Counted from the first letter of the stretch, positions 8,348 to 20,396 are shown. The stretch: 64,000 bases of DNA from Beijerinckiaceae bacterium (GCA_019745195.1 JAIETL010000038.1:62001-126000), one strand, 5' to 3'. Numbers and translations are program-made. The notes: generated by a model not told the origin, from the sequence alone.

Positions 8348-9236
8348 GGCAAATCAGGTGACATGGGATCTCTGGCGCTCCTTTCTCGCCGTGGCGCGGC
8401 AGGGCAGCCTGTCGGGCGCGGCGCGCGTGCTCGGCGCTACGCAACCGACGCTCGGTCGGCATGTCGAAGCGCTGGAATCAGGGCTCGGGATCGCCCTGTT
8501 CACCCGCTCTCAGGGCGGTCTCACGCCGACGCCGGCCGCGCTGGCCCTGCTGGCGCAGGCCGAGGCCATGGAGGCTGCGGCGGCCTCGCTGCGCCGCAGC
8601 GCCGACGGGGCCCGCAGCGAGGCCGGCGGCACGGTGCGCATCACCGCCAGCGAGATCATGGGTGCAGAGGTGCTGCCCGATATCCTTGCAGGGCTGCAGG
8701 AGGCGCATCCGGCGCTGGTGGTCGAGCTCGTGCTCAGCAACCGCACCGACGACCTGCTGCGGCGCGACGCCGACATCGCCGTGCGCATGGTGCGGCCGGT
8801 GCAGGAGGCGCTGATCGCCCAGCATCTCGGCCATGTCGATCTCGGGCTCTATGCGCATGAGCGCTATCTCGCCCGCCACGGCGCGCCGTCTGCGCTGGTC
8901 GAGCTGCCGCGCTTCCACGTCATCGGTTTCGACCGGAACGACCATTCGGCGCGCGCGTTGGCCAAAGGCGTGATCGAGCTCGATCGCGAATTGTTCAGCC
9001 TGCGCAGCGACAGCGACCTCGCCCAGTTGGCGGCCCTGCGGGCCGGGCTCGGCATCGGGGCGTGTCAGGCGAGGATCGCGGCACGCAACCCGCAGCTCAG
9101 GCCGGTACTGGCGGAGGCGCTGGCGTTCAAACTCGATGTCTGGCTTTGCATGCATGAGGACCAGCGCGCCAGCCGCCCGGTGCGGCTGGCCTATGAGGCG
9201 CTGGCCGATGGCCTGAGACGCTGGATCTCGGGCTGA
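8346..9236 (+). CDS. LysR-family transcriptional regulator
   Basis: A 296-residue LysR protein. The N-terminal winged helix-turn-helix is clear (SFLAVARQGSLSGAARVLGATQPTLGRHVEALE, residues ~11-45), followed by LFTRSQGGLTPTPA. The C-terminal ~200 residues form the periplasmic-binding-like effector domain. It is transcribed away from the epimerase-like gene with 88 nt between start codons, the usual layout for a LysR gene and its target. The effector is unknown. Confidence 0.92.
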   Translation: MANQVTWDLWRSFLAVARQGSLSGAARVLGATQPTLGRHVEALESGLGIALFTRSQGGLTPTPAALALLAQAEAMEAAAASLRRSADGARSEAGGTVRITASEIMGAEVLPDILAGLQEAHPALVVELVLSNRTDDLLRRDADIAVRMVRPVQEALIAQHLGHVDLGLYAHERYLARHGAPSALVELPRFHVIGFDRNDHSARALAKGVIELDRELFSLRSDSDLAQLAALRAGLGIGACQARIAARNPQLRPVLAEALAFKLDVWLCMHEDQRASRPVRLAYEALADGLRRWISG

Positions 9237-9243
9237 ACCCGGC

Positions 9244-11013
9244 TCAGCCGAAGATGCGGAACTTCGCCTTCTTGTCCGCTTCGGGCGGCTGAGCCTCTTC
9301 CGGTCCGGGATCGTCAGGCGCATGCGAGACCGGGAAGATCACCGGCTTGGCATGGCCGGTTCCGTTGACGGCGGGCTTCGCGACAGCCGCCTCCGGCTTC
9401 GGCTCATGCTTCTGCTCGTTCTTGGACTCTTGCTTGGGCTCTTGCCTGGGCTCATGCTCGATGATGGCGGGGGGAGCCGGTTTTGGCTCGGGTTTCGGCT
9501 GCGGCGTCACGACTGTGACCGGCTCCGCCGCCACGGGTCCGGGCGCGGGGTCGGGAGCCTTCGCCGGTTCCGGCTCGGGCTTGATGACGGGCTTTGCGTC
9601 CGGCTTGGGCGCGATGATCGTGGCGGGTTCGGGCTCGACGCGGCTGGCGTCTGCGCGGGCCTCGATCAACGGTGCGGAGGGGTCGTCGAGATCGGCCAGC
9701 ACGTCGTCCATGCCGTTGGCGCGGCTGCCGAGGGTGGCGGGCGGCACGGTCCAGACGAAGGCGTCGAGCCGGCCCGAGATCGGCGAGACCGGCATCCATT
9801 CGTCCGAGACCAGCCCGTCGGCGACCCAGGCGGCGTCGCGCGGCGCGCGGGTGGCGCGCGCCAGCCATTCGCGCACGCGCCCGGCCGCGCCGTGTTCGGC
9901 CTCTTCCAGTTCGGCCATCAGCAGGCAGGCGCGCACGGAGGCGCCGCCGGCCAGAAGCGGCCTGAGCGTCTCGCGGGCTTTCGCGAAGTCATGGGCATGG
10001 ATCGCAGCCCCGGCCAGCGCCAGCACGCCTTCGGGGTCGGCCGGCCTGAGCCTCGTCAGCGTCACCGCGCGAGCCAGCCTGTCCTGCGCGCTGTCGCCCG
10101 GGCGCACGTCGAGATAGGCGGCGGCGATGTCGGGGTGGGAGGCTTCCTTCCAGGCGGCTTCCAGCAGCTTGGCTGCCTTGCGGATGTCGCCGCGCTCCGC
10201 GAGCATGCGGCCGGCCAGCGTCGCGGCCGGCGTCAGGCCAGGCGCGAGCTTCACCGCCTCCAGCGCGGCGGCCAGCGCCTTCTCGGGCTCGCGGCCCTTG
10301 GCTTCCAATGCTTCGGCGGCCAGAAGCACGGCGCGCTGGCGGCGCGCCTCGGTCTTCTCCGCGAGTCTCAGCGCGGCGCGGCGCTCCACGGCGGTGCGGG
10401 CGGCGGGCCAGTCGCCGGCGCTGGTGTGAAAATCGAGCAGGGCGTCGTTCGCCCAGGCGAGTGAGGGCGAGCGGCGCACGGCGTCGTCGGCGAAGGCGCG
10501 CGCGGCCGTCATGTCGCCGCGCCGGCGTGCCTCGACGAACAGACCTCGCAGGCCGAGCACACGCGTCTCGGGCCTGTCGAGCATCTGCTTGAAGGCGGCC
10601 TCCGCCTTGCCGCGGTCGCCGGAAAGCTGCGCCGATTGCGCTTCCAGCAGCAGGGTCAGCGGCTCGTTTCCGGCAAAGCGGCGGGCGTCGCTGGCGTGGC
10701 GGCCGGCGGCGACGGGGTCGCCCGCGCCGATCGCGACCATGCCGCGCGAGACCGCCTCGAAACCGCGCGCCCGGCGTCGTGCGCGGGAAGCGAAACTGAA
10801 CGCGGTCGGCAAGCCGAGGACGAATCGCAACACCGCCCAGCCGAGCATCGCCAGCATGGCGAGGACGACGACGCCGATCGCCGCGATGGCGACCGAGGTC
10901 TCGATCCTGTAGCCCTGCCAGACCATGGTGACCTCGCCCGGCCGGTCGGCGAGCCAGACCGCGCCGATGGCGAGCGCGGCGATGACGGCGAGATAGAGCA
11001 GAACGCGAACCAT
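9244..11013 (-). CDS. hemY: HemY-family tetratricopeptide membrane protein
   Basis: A 589-residue alphaproteobacterial HemY (COG3898). Two N-terminal membrane helices (LLYLAVIAALAIGAVWLA and VAIAAIGVVVLAMLAMLGWAVLRFVLG) precede alpha-helical TPR-like repeats covering residues ~80-410. The last ~120 residues are low-complexity, rich in Pro, Lys and Glu, and probably disordered. The protein is linked to protoporphyrin synthesis by operon membership; it is not the HemY oxidase of Gram-positives. It follows the HemD-Mic60 gene after 17 nt and is the last gene of the heme block. Confidence 0.9.
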   Translation of the reverse strand: MVRVLLYLAVIAALAIGAVWLADRPGEVTMVWQGYRIETSVAIAAIGVVVLAMLAMLGWAVLRFVLGLPTAFSFASRARRRARGFEAVSRGMVAIGAGDPVAAGRHASDARRFAGNEPLTLLLEAQSAQLSGDRGKAEAAFKQMLDRPETRVLGLRGLFVEARRRGDMTAARAFADDAVRRSPSLAWANDALLDFHTSAGDWPAARTAVERRAALRLAEKTEARRQRAVLLAAEALEAKGREPEKALAAALEAVKLAPGLTPAATLAGRMLAERGDIRKAAKLLEAAWKEASHPDIAAAYLDVRPGDSAQDRLARAVTLTRLRPADPEGVLALAGAAIHAHDFAKARETLRPLLAGGASVRACLLMAELEEAEHGAAGRVREWLARATRAPRDAAWVADGLVSDEWMPVSPISGRLDAFVWTVPPATLGSRANGMDDVLADLDDPSAPLIEARADASRVEPEPATIIAPKPDAKPVIKPEPEPAKAPDPAPGPVAAEPVTVVTPQPKPEPKPAPPAIIEHEPRQEPKQESKNEQKHEPKPEAAVAKPAVNGTGHAKPVIFPVSHAPDDPGPEEAQPPEADKKAKFRIFG

Positions 11014-11030
11014 GAACTCTATCCTTTACG

Positions 11031-13019
11031 TCAGCCGGCCGCGCCGAGCGCGGCGACGGCATCCTGCGCGATTTTCGCGATCGCCGCATCGGCGGCGGCG
11101 CGTTTCTGGAGATTGACGCCGAATTCGGCGCTGGCGCGGCGCGCCGGCTCCGGCAACTGGCCCCAGAGCGTCGCGGCCATGCCGATCCTGCCGCCGGAGA
11201 TGGCGTTCTCGAGTCTGATCACTAGCGTCGAAGGGTCGTTGGCGCCGGTGTCGCCGACGGGGCGGATCGTCACGACGCGGCTGGCGATGCCGAGCAACTG
11301 CTCCGGCCAACTCGCGCTGGCGGGCGTCATCTCGCGCGCGAACATCGCCTGATGCGTCTTGAACTGCGCCAGCAGCGCGGCTTGGGTCGGCGCGCCCGTG
11401 GCGGCGACTGCGTTGAGCGCGGCGAGTTGTTCCGCCGAGCCGCCGCCCGACTGGAGCGCGGCGACGTCGCTCGCGAAGGGCTGGCCGGAGGCAAGGGCGG
11501 TGCGGACGCGTTCGGCGAGCACGATGCGCGCGGCGGCCAACGCCTGCGGGCTCGGCTCTGCTGCCGTCCTCGCCAGCGTCTCGACGCTGCCGATGCGCTG
11601 GGCCGCCTGGTCGAGGCGCTGTCCGATCGCAGCCGCAGCGGCCTCGGCGCGCTTCGCCTGTTCGCTCAGGCCGGCGATCGCGCCGGCATCGGGGATCGGC
11701 GCGCGCTGGGCGGCCGTTGCCAGCTCCGTCGCCCGGCTGCTCGCGGCCTGCGCGTCGGCTCCGGCCTTGGCGGCGGCCGCCGCCTGGCCTTGCAGGGCCT
11801 CGGTCCGGCTCTGGAGGGCCGCGAGCTGGCTGCGCAGTCCCGCGACATCCTCGGCGCTGACGACGGGCGTGGCCCGGCTCATCGCCAGCATGACCAGCCC
11901 CGCGCCGATGACGCCGCCGATGATGCCGGCCAGCGCCATGGCGGGCGCAAGCGAGCGGCGCGGCTGCGGGACCGGCTCGGGACGGGTGGCGGCGGGCGTC
12001 GCGGCTGCGATGCTCGGCTTCGCCTCGGGTTCGGAGTCAGGCGCAGGTTGTGCGACAGGCGGAGCCGAGAATTCCTCGGGCAGGGCCTCCGTCGGCAGGA
12101 CCGAAGCGGAGGATGTGGCCGCGGCCTCGGCCTTCGCGTCGGTGGCAGCTTCGGTCACGTCCTGCGCCTTGGCCTCCAGCGTCGGCGGCGTGCGGCGGGA
12201 GCGCGGACGCCTTTGTGCCGAGGTCTCGGTCTCGGCCATCGCGTCCTTGTCCGTCTCGACGCCGGCCGTCTCAGCGGGGATGTCCGCAGTTCCTTCAATC
12301 CTGCGATTGCGCGCCGAGACCTGATCGAGCGCGGCCAGGAGCGCCGCCTCCTCGGGATGCTCGGCGACGAGCACCGTGTCGGCTCCCGCAGCGATCAGCG
12401 GGGCGGCGACCTCGGCCGAGAGCGCGACATGGGTCAGCGCCATCGCCTCGTCGCCCAGATGGACGGCCCTGGCCAGCCTGACGAAGGTGTCCGCTCCGCG
12501 CGGCGAATAGTGCAGGGCCGCATCGACCCGGCCCTCGACGATCGCCCTGGCGGCCTCCTCGGGCAGCATGGCGACGGCCTCGGCGGCATAGGCCGTCCAG
12601 ATATCGACAGTGAAGCCAGCCTTCGACAGCATTTCGGGCAGATCGTCATGACGGTCGCGGCCCGCGATCAGCAGCAGGCGCGCGCCGGCCGGCAGGTTGC
12701 TGCCGATGAGGTCTAACAGGTCGTGGCGGTCGCCGCCGGCGCTGCGGGCATCGCCGAAGCCGGCCGCGCGGACGGCTTCCGCCGTGCGAGCCCCGACGCT
12801 GAAGACGGGCAGGTCGCGCCATGCCGCCGGGCCCTCACCGAGCGCCGCCACGGCGTTCCCGCTGGTCAGGACGATCGCGGCGAACTCGCCCTCGGGGCTT
12901 CCGTCCGGCAGCCGGACGATCGTGAACAGCGGCGTCAGCACCGGCTCGTGGCCGCGCGCGCGGATGGCCTGCGCGCTGCGCTGGGCGTCGCTTTCGGGGC
13001 GGAAGACGAAGATGCGCAT
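11031..13019 (-). CDS. hemD: Uroporphyrinogen-III synthase fused to mitofilin/Mic60-like protein
   Basis: One continuous 662-codon frame holds two proteins. Residues 1 to ~232 are HemD (start MRIFVFRPESDAQR; the motif LTSGNAV), which closes hydroxymethylbilane to uroporphyrinogen III. A ~115-residue Ala/Pro/Glu-rich linker leads to a membrane helix (~356-380, APAMALAGIIGGVIGAGLVMLA). An Ala/Gln-rich coiled coil (~390-485) and a C-terminal domain (~490-662) follow, the layout of alphaproteobacterial Mic60 (COG4223). Mic60 genes are known to lie beside hemD; here no stop or start separates them. An internal start producing separate Mic60 cannot be excluded. It is 28 nt downstream of hemC. Confidence 0.88.
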   Translation of the reverse strand: MRIFVFRPESDAQRSAQAIRARGHEPVLTPLFTIVRLPDGSPEGEFAAIVLTSGNAVAALGEGPAAWRDLPVFSVGARTAEAVRAAGFGDARSAGGDRHDLLDLIGSNLPAGARLLLIAGRDRHDDLPEMLSKAGFTVDIWTAYAAEAVAMLPEEAARAIVEGRVDAALHYSPRGADTFVRLARAVHLGDEAMALTHVALSAEVAAPLIAAGADTVLVAEHPEEAALLAALDQVSARNRRIEGTADIPAETAGVETDKDAMAETETSAQRRPRSRRTPPTLEAKAQDVTEAATDAKAEAAATSSASVLPTEALPEEFSAPPVAQPAPDSEPEAKPSIAAATPAATRPEPVPQPRRSLAPAMALAGIIGGVIGAGLVMLAMSRATPVVSAEDVAGLRSQLAALQSRTEALQGQAAAAAKAGADAQAASSRATELATAAQRAPIPDAGAIAGLSEQAKRAEAAAAAIGQRLDQAAQRIGSVETLARTAAEPSPQALAAARIVLAERVRTALASGQPFASDVAALQSGGGSAEQLAALNAVAATGAPTQAALLAQFKTHQAMFAREMTPASASWPEQLLGIASRVVTIRPVGDTGANDPSTLVIRLENAISGGRIGMAATLWGQLPEPARRASAEFGVNLQKRAAADAAIAKIAQDAVAALGAAG

Positions 13020-13047
13020 GAGGTGTCCTTACAGTCTCGCCACGACG

Positions 13048-13998
13048 TCAGCCATAAATACCGTGCGGAGCCAGAACGCGCAGGGCGCGCCCGAGTTCGG
13101 CGCCCATCGCGACGGCGTCGCCGACGGATGCGGTCCGCTCGTCGCCTGCGCTCGCCGTCCCATCCGGCGAAAGCAGGAGACCGCGCAGATGGACCTTGCC
13201 GTCCGCGACGGTGGCGTGGCCGGCGATCGGCGTGCGGCAGGAGCCGTCGAGTTCGGTCAGGAAGGCGCGCTCGGCCGCCAGGGCAACGCCCGTATCGCGG
13301 CACAGGATGGGTCCGAGCGCGTCCGCCGCCGCCTCGTCGCCGGCACGGATCACGACCGCGATCGCGCCCTGGCCGACCGCGGGGAGAAATTCGTCGACCG
13401 GCAGGACGCCTGAAACCCTGTCCGCCAGTCCCAGCCGCTTCAGCCCGGCGAGCGCGAGCAGCGTCGCGCCGATCTCGCCGCTCGCCACCTTGGAGAGCCG
13501 CGTGCCGACATTGCCGCGCAGCAGGATGATGTCGAGGTCGGGCCGCAGCCGCCGCAGCATCGCCTGCCGGCGCAGCGAGGCCGAGCCGACGATCGCGCCC
13601 TGGGGCAGGTCGAGAATGCGCACGGCGTCGCGCGCGATCAGCGCGTCGCGGGCGTCCTCGCGCGGCAGGTAGCCGGCGATGACGAGGCCGTCGGGCAGGG
13701 CGGTCGGCAGGTCCTTGGCGGAATGGATCGCGAAGTCGATGCGCCGGCCGAGTTGGGCCGTGTCGATTTCCTTGGTGAAGAGGCCCTTGCCGCCGGCCTC
13801 GGCCAACGGGCGGTCCTGGATCGCGTCGCCGGTCACCTTGATGATGTCGAGCGGTAGCTCACTGGCGTCCCAGCCATGGGCCTGCACGAGGCGGCCTGCG
13901 AATTCATGGGCCTGGGCGAGCGCGAGCGGGCTGCCGCGCGTGCCGATGACGAATCGGCCGGCGGGCCTGGTCTGGAGAGAAGCAGCGGTCTCGGTCAT
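13048..13998 (-). CDS. hemC: Hydroxymethylbilane synthase (porphobilinogen deaminase)
   Basis: HemC, 316 residues. It polymerises four porphobilinogen units into hydroxymethylbilane. The N-terminal motif [11 protein letters not shown], the basic substrate-binding [12 protein letters not shown] and the cofactor-attachment motif [12 protein letters not shown] (Cys254, carrier of the dipyrromethane cofactor) are intact. It is the first gene of the leftward hemC-hemD/mic60-hemY operon. The 186-bp gap to the divergent tsaD should hold both promoters, though no convincing -35/-10 pair stands out. Confidence 0.96.
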   Translation of the reverse strand: MTETAASLQTRPAGRFVIGTRGSPLALAQAHEFAGRLVQAHGWDASELPLDIIKVTGDAIQDRPLAEAGGKGLFTKEIDTAQLGRRIDFAIHSAKDLPTALPDGLVIAGYLPREDARDALIARDAVRILDLPQGAIVGSASLRRQAMLRRLRPDLDIILLRGNVGTRLSKVASGEIGATLLALAGLKRLGLADRVSGVLPVDEFLPAVGQGAIAVVIRAGDEAAADALGPILCRDTGVALAAERAFLTELDGSCRTPIAGHATVADGKVHLRGLLLSPDGTASAGDERTASVGDAVAMGAELGRALRVLAPHGIYG

Positions 13999-14184
13999 GC
14001 GCCTTACGTCTTCCCCCGACTATCGGGCCTTCCGGCGCCAGTCCCGATCCGCATGGATCGCGAGCCTGCGCCGCAGCCCCTTGGCCTTATGGTCGCCCGC
14101 GCACTATACGAGGGAATTCCCGGCGGCAAACCATCAGGCTGTCGCAGCATCCTTTCAGCTCTCCGCGAGACCCGATCGACGACC

Positions 14185-15228
14185 ATGCGTGTTCTGGGCA
14201 TAGAGACGACTTGCGACGAGACTGCGGCCGCGATCGTTGGCCTGTCGCCGGCCGGCAAGCCCGAGATCCTGTCGAATGCGGTGCTGAGCCAGATCGCGGC
14301 GCATGCGGCCTATGGCGGCGTGGTGCCCGAGATCGCGGCGCGCGCCCATGTCGAGGCGCTGGACCGCATCGTGATGCGCGCTTTCGCGGAGGCCGATCTC
14401 GAACCGCACCAGATCGATGCGGTCGCGGCCGCCGCCGGGCCGGGGCTCGTCGGCGGCGTCATGGTCGGGCTCACGACCGCAAAGGCGATCGCGCTCGTGA
14501 CCGGAAAGCCCTTCATCGCGGTCAATCATCTCGAGGCCCATGCGCTGACGGCGCGGCTGACGGACAACCTCGCCTTTCCCTATCTGCTGCTGCTGGTGTC
14601 GGGCGGGCATACGCAGTTGCTCGTCGTGCGCGGCGTCGGCGATTATCTTAAGCTCGGCGGCACGATCGACGACGCGGTCGGCGAGGCCTTCGACAAGATC
14701 GCCAAGATGCTGGGGCTGGCCTATCCAGGCGGCCCCTCTGTCGAGCGCGAGGCCGAGGCCGGCGATCCCGAGCGTTTCGATTTTCCGCGTCCGATGAGCG
14801 GCCGGCCCAAGCCCGACTTCTCGCTGTCGGGCCTCAAGACGGCGGTCAGACTCGTGGCCGAGCGGATCGCGCCGCTGTCGGATCGCGATGTCGCCGATCT
14901 CTGCGCCTCGTTTCAGGCGGCGGTCGTCGATCTTCTGGTCGATCGCACGCGTGCCGGCCTGCGCGCCTGTCGCGAGGCCGGCGTGATGCCGGGCGCGCTC
15001 GTCGTCGCCGGCGGCGTCTCGGCCAACCAGCCGATCCGTCGCGGCCTGACCCGTCTCGCCACCGAGGCCGGCCTGCCGATGATCGCGCCGCCGCTGTCGC
15101 TGTGCGGCGACAACGGCGCGATGATCGCCTGGGCGGGGCTGGAGCGGCTGAAGCTCGGCATGGTCGATAACATGGGCGCGCTGGCGCGGCCGCGCTGGCC
15201 GCTGGACGAATTGCGCCCAAAGCCATGA
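14185..15228 (+). CDS. tsaD: tRNA N6-adenosine threonylcarbamoyltransferase TsaD
   Basis: TsaD/Kae1/Gcp, 347 residues. It installs threonylcarbamoyl on A37 of ANN-decoding tRNAs with TsaB, TsaC and TsaE. The ASKHA fold motifs are present: the N-terminal ETTCDET, the metal-binding NHLEAHALT (two His) and the nucleotide-binding SGGHTQL. The start was set at [12 protein letters not shown], matching the family; an open frame reaches further upstream but encodes no conserved sequence. It is followed by gpsA after 13 nt. The hemC | tsaD-gpsA arrangement is conserved in Hyphomicrobiales. Confidence 0.96.
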   Translation: MRVLGIETTCDETAAAIVGLSPAGKPEILSNAVLSQIAAHAAYGGVVPEIAARAHVEALDRIVMRAFAEADLEPHQIDAVAAAAGPGLVGGVMVGLTTAKAIALVTGKPFIAVNHLEAHALTARLTDNLAFPYLLLLVSGGHTQLLVVRGVGDYLKLGGTIDDAVGEAFDKIAKMLGLAYPGGPSVEREAEAGDPERFDFPRPMSGRPKPDFSLSGLKTAVRLVAERIAPLSDRDVADLCASFQAAVVDLLVDRTRAGLRACREAGVMPGALVVAGGVSANQPIRRGLTRLATEAGLPMIAPPLSLCGDNGAMIAWAGLERLKLGMVDNMGALARPRWPLDELRPKP

Positions 15229-15241
15229 AGCGTGCGCAACC

Positions 15242-16240
15242 ATGAGCGGGGCGACGCTGTTCCAGACGATCGGCGTCGTCGGCGCGGGCTCCTGGGGGGC
15301 GGCGCTGGCGCTGGCGGCGGCCCGCGCCGGTCGCGAGGTCGTGCTCTGGGCGCGCGACGAAGACACCGTGGCCGCGATCCGCGCGACCGGAGAAGCGCCG
15401 CGCCTGCCCGGCGTGACCTTGCCCGGCAGCGTGCGCGCCACCGCATCGTTGGCCGATCTGGCGCAGGCCCGCGCGCTCGTGCTGGCCGTGCCGACCCAAG
15501 CCTTGCGGCACGTCTGCGAGGGTCTCGCGCTCGCCGTGCCTGCGGGTTTGCCTGCCATTTCCGCGGCGAAGGGGATCGAGCAGGGCAGCGACCTCTTCAC
15601 CACCGACATCATCGCCGACGCTTTTGCGGGGTCCGTGCCGGCGATCCTGTCGGGGCCGAGCTTCGCGGCGGATGTCGGGCGCGGGCTGCCGACAGCGGTG
15701 ACGCTGGCGGCCGTCGATCCCTATCTGGCGCAGGCGCTTGCGGAGGCGCTGAGTTCGGCGGCATTCCGGATCTATCACAGCGCCGATCCGCGCGGCGTCG
15801 AGATCGGCGGGGCGGCCAAGAACGTGCTCGCCATCGCCGCCGGCATCGCAGTCGGGCTCAGGCTTGGCGAGAGCGCGCGCGCCGCGCTCGTGGCGCGCGG
15901 CTTCGCCGAACTGCGCCGCTTCGGGGCAGCCTATGGCGCGAGCCCCGAAACGCTGATGGGGCTATCGGGGCTGGGCGATCTCGTGCTGAGCTGTTCGTCC
16001 GCGCAGTCGCGCAATTTCTCGTTCGGGCTCGCGCTCGGGCAGGGGCGGGCGCTGGCGGAGGCGTCTGGCGGCAAGCTGGCCGAGGGCGCGTTCACCGCCG
16101 GTGCGCTGGCCGAAATGGCGCAGGCGCGCGGCGTCGAGATGCCGATCGCGCAGGCGATCGCGGATATCATCGCCGGGCGCGGCGGCGTACGCGAGGCGGT
16201 GGCGGGGCTGTTGGCCCGGCCGATCCGCGCGGAATTGTGA
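15242..16240 (+). CDS. gpsA: Glycerol-3-phosphate dehydrogenase [NAD(P)+]
   Basis: GpsA, 332 residues. It reduces dihydroxyacetone phosphate to sn-glycerol 3-phosphate for phospholipid synthesis. The Rossmann motif is [10 protein letters not shown]. The catalytic-lysine segment [19 protein letters not shown] and the C-terminal [11 protein letters not shown] are intact. It is in one unit with tsaD upstream and the two small genes downstream. Confidence 0.95.
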   Translation: MSGATLFQTIGVVGAGSWGAALALAAARAGREVVLWARDEDTVAAIRATGEAPRLPGVTLPGSVRATASLADLAQARALVLAVPTQALRHVCEGLALAVPAGLPAISAAKGIEQGSDLFTTDIIADAFAGSVPAILSGPSFAADVGRGLPTAVTLAAVDPYLAQALAEALSSAAFRIYHSADPRGVEIGGAAKNVLAIAAGIAVGLRLGESARAALVARGFAELRRFGAAYGASPETLMGLSGLGDLVLSCSSAQSRNFSFGLALGQGRALAEASGGKLAEGAFTAGALAEMAQARGVEMPIAQAIADIIAGRGGVREAVAGLLARPIRAEL

Positions 16241-16250
16241 GGAGACGCAT

Positions 16251-16586
16251 ATGGCTGGCGACTGGTCCGACCTGACGAAGCGCGTGGCGCGCGGCATCGC
16301 CGAGGTGAAGAAGACCACGGGCTCCGAACTCGTCGCCGAGAGCCTGCCCGTGGCGCTGGCGGGCCGCGTGCCGGCGGGGCCGGTGATCCAGCTCCGGCGC
16401 AGGCGGGCGGAGGATGCGCATCGCTTCGTGCTGATCCTGCCCTTCGGCGAGGGCGAGGTCAGGGTCGAGCTCGCGCCGCAGGACTATGCCGCGCTGACGC
16501 GCGAGATGGTGCGATTCTGGAACGAGAACGGGCAGGCGGCGTCGCGGCCGCCCGTGCCGCTGGCCGACGAGGCCGAGAAGGATTGA
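16251..16586 (+). CDS. Conserved hypothetical protein, 111 aa
   Basis: Not recognised. A soluble 111-residue protein with a basic/amphipathic N-terminus (WSDLTKRVARGIAEVKKTTG) and an acidic tail (PLADEAEKD). GGAGA lies 5 nt before the ATG. It is packed between gpsA (10-nt gap) and the EVE gene (10-nt gap), so it is very likely translated as part of that operon. Confidence 0.72.
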   Translation: MAGDWSDLTKRVARGIAEVKKTTGSELVAESLPVALAGRVPAGPVIQLRRRRAEDAHRFVLILPFGEGEVRVELAPQDYAALTREMVRFWNENGQAASRPPVPLADEAEKD

Positions 16587-16596
16587 GGGAACGCGC

Positions 16597-17007
16597 ATGC
16601 CCCATTGGCTGATCAAATCCGAACCGTCGACATGGTCCTGGGACGAGCAGGTCGCGGCCGGCGCGAAGGGCACGCATTGGGACGGGGTGAAGAACCACAC
16701 CGCCAAGCTCAACCTGATGGCGATGAAGCTCGGCGAGCAGGTCTTCTTCTACCATTCCAACGAGGGGCTGGAGGTCGTCGGCATCGTCGAGGTGATCCGG
16801 GAAGCCTATAACTGGATCCCCGGCGAGCCCTGGGTGCTGGTCGATTTCAAGGCGGTGAAGCCCTTGCCGAAGCCGGTGACACTGGCGCATGTCAAGGCCG
16901 AGCCCAAGCTCGCCAAGATGGCGTTGGTCACGTCGTTCCGGCTCTCGGTGCAGCCGGTGACGGATGACGAATGGGCGCTGGTGTGCAAGATGGGCGGGCT
17001 GGGCTGA
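16597..17007 (+). CDS. EVE domain protein
   Basis: A 136-residue single-domain EVE protein (PUA-like, thymocyte nuclear protein 1 family). Motifs visible are WLIKSEPSTWSWDE at the N-terminus, WDGVKNHTAKLNL and VFFYHSNEGLEVVGIVEV. EVE domains have an aromatic pocket that reads modified bases in DNA or RNA. The stand-alone bacterial form is widespread and of unknown target. It ends the tsaD-gpsA unit and is convergent with the DUF2235 gene 23 nt away. Confidence 0.92.
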   Translation: MPHWLIKSEPSTWSWDEQVAAGAKGTHWDGVKNHTAKLNLMAMKLGEQVFFYHSNEGLEVVGIVEVIREAYNWIPGEPWVLVDFKAVKPLPKPVTLAHVKAEPKLAKMALVTSFRLSVQPVTDDEWALVCKMGGLG

Positions 17008-17030
17008 CGCCCCCGCGTCGCGCCGGCCGT

Positions 17031-18158
17031 TCAGCGGTAATAGCCGCTGAAGTCGGGGTGTTCGCGCATGGCGAACGGCCGATAGGGCTCCTGCCGGTTG
17101 AGGATCGGCACTTTCGCCTCCCGGAAGCGCGGATCGACCCATTTGGCGGTCTTGGCGTCGCCGGGAAAATAGGGGCTCGACAGATAGGTCTCGCGCGTGC
17201 CGCGGCTCCACGGCACGCGACCGGTCTGAAGCTCGTCATGCTGCTTGCCGCGATGGTCGGGACGTAGCGTCGCGCCGAACGCCGGATCGACCAGCAGCGA
17301 CGGCTGAAGCGTGGCGGCCTGATCGAGCATCCATGCCAGCGTGATGTCGGAGAGGCCCATCCCAAGCCCATAGCCGCCTCCGACATCCGTGTGGACGCCC
17401 GAGAACCAGTATTGCCGAATCTGGTCCTCCGGCGCGCCGTTTTCGTCCCAGATCTCGGGCTTGAAGGTCTTCCTGTTCTCGTCGATCGCCAAAGCCTGGC
17501 AGCCGCGCGTGACGCGCGGGTTGAGCTTGTCGTTGTTGAAGGTGTGGCGGGCCGGCAGAATGTCGCTGATGCCCTTGATCCCGAGCGCCTTGACGGTGTC
17601 CCAGACGCCAACGAAATGGGGCGGCAGCTCCTGCGATTTGTATTTTGCCCGGAACGTGGCGGCTGCGTCGGCCCTGCGTCCGGGATCGCGCTCCTGATAG
17701 ACCTGGGTGACCGCCTCCTTGGCGAGGGCGCGGACATCGTCGCGCATGCCTTTCTCGAACTGGTCCCAGCGCTCGAGCTTGGGCAGGCCGGGCGGCACGC
17801 CGCAGAGGCCGACCGCACCTCCGAGACTGCGAACGGTGTAAGCGCCGCGACTGAAACCGAAGAGAAAGACCGCATCACCGGGCCGGTAGCTCATCATCAA
17901 CGCGGCGTAGCAGTCGATGATGTTGGTGGTGATGCCGTAGCCGGTCGCCTGCGACAGCTTGTGAAACAGCCATTTGCCCCAGCCGGGCTCCTCGCCGTCG
18001 GGATTTGCGCCGAGTCCGGGGTCGTAGAAGCAAATCTGCCTGGCGGGATCGGCATCCCGCGTCGCCTTGAACAGTCGATAGACATTGGTCCAGTTGATCG
18101 GGTTCTCGCCGCCCGCCTGGCCGGTGCCGTCCGAGAAAATGCAGATGTTCCTGGCCAT
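17031..18158 (-). CDS. DUF2235 alpha/beta-hydrolase
   Basis: DUF2235 (T6SS phospholipase effector Tle1-like domain), 375 residues. The N-terminus reads ICIFSDGTGQAGGEN, and the nucleophile elbow GFSRGAYTVRSLGG contains the catalytic Ser. ARNICIFSDGT with no signal peptide suggests a cytoplasmic enzyme. The start at MARN is preceded by GGGAGG. No VgrG, Hcp or immunity gene lies nearby, so a housekeeping lipase or esterase is as likely as an effector. Confidence 0.88.
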   Translation of the reverse strand: MARNICIFSDGTGQAGGENPINWTNVYRLFKATRDADPARQICFYDPGLGANPDGEEPGWGKWLFHKLSQATGYGITTNIIDCYAALMMSYRPGDAVFLFGFSRGAYTVRSLGGAVGLCGVPPGLPKLERWDQFEKGMRDDVRALAKEAVTQVYQERDPGRRADAAATFRAKYKSQELPPHFVGVWDTVKALGIKGISDILPARHTFNNDKLNPRVTRGCQALAIDENRKTFKPEIWDENGAPEDQIRQYWFSGVHTDVGGGYGLGMGLSDITLAWMLDQAATLQPSLLVDPAFGATLRPDHRGKQHDELQTGRVPWSRGTRETYLSSPYFPGDAKTAKWVDPRFREAKVPILNRQEPYRPFAMREHPDFSGYYR

Positions 18159-18406
18159 GGTCGCCTCCCGCTGCGGACCCACCATAACATGACGCGAGGC
18201 AACCGGGGATTGCGTCGTTCTCCGGGATGTTTCTAGCCCGAAAGTGCGAGGCCCGCGCGCTTGCCGCGACGCCGCTGGACCTTATGATGCGGCCGATCAC
18301 ACGAAGCGGACGGAACGCGCAGGTCGCGCTTCCGCAGCCGCAATCACGGCCGAAAATCAGGTCGGCCCAAATCGAAGACGGCCCAAGTCCGGGGGAGACG
18401 CATACA

Positions 18407-20353
<1,947 letters not shown>

Positions 20354-20396
20354 GCGTCCCGGCATCGGGAGCGTCCGCCGCGCATCCTCCCGCGCG

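Noticed and set aside
18312-18336. GGAAC upstream of acs as an EcfG-type promoter
   Set aside because: The bases 16-17 nt downstream read CGCA/GCAG, not CGTT.
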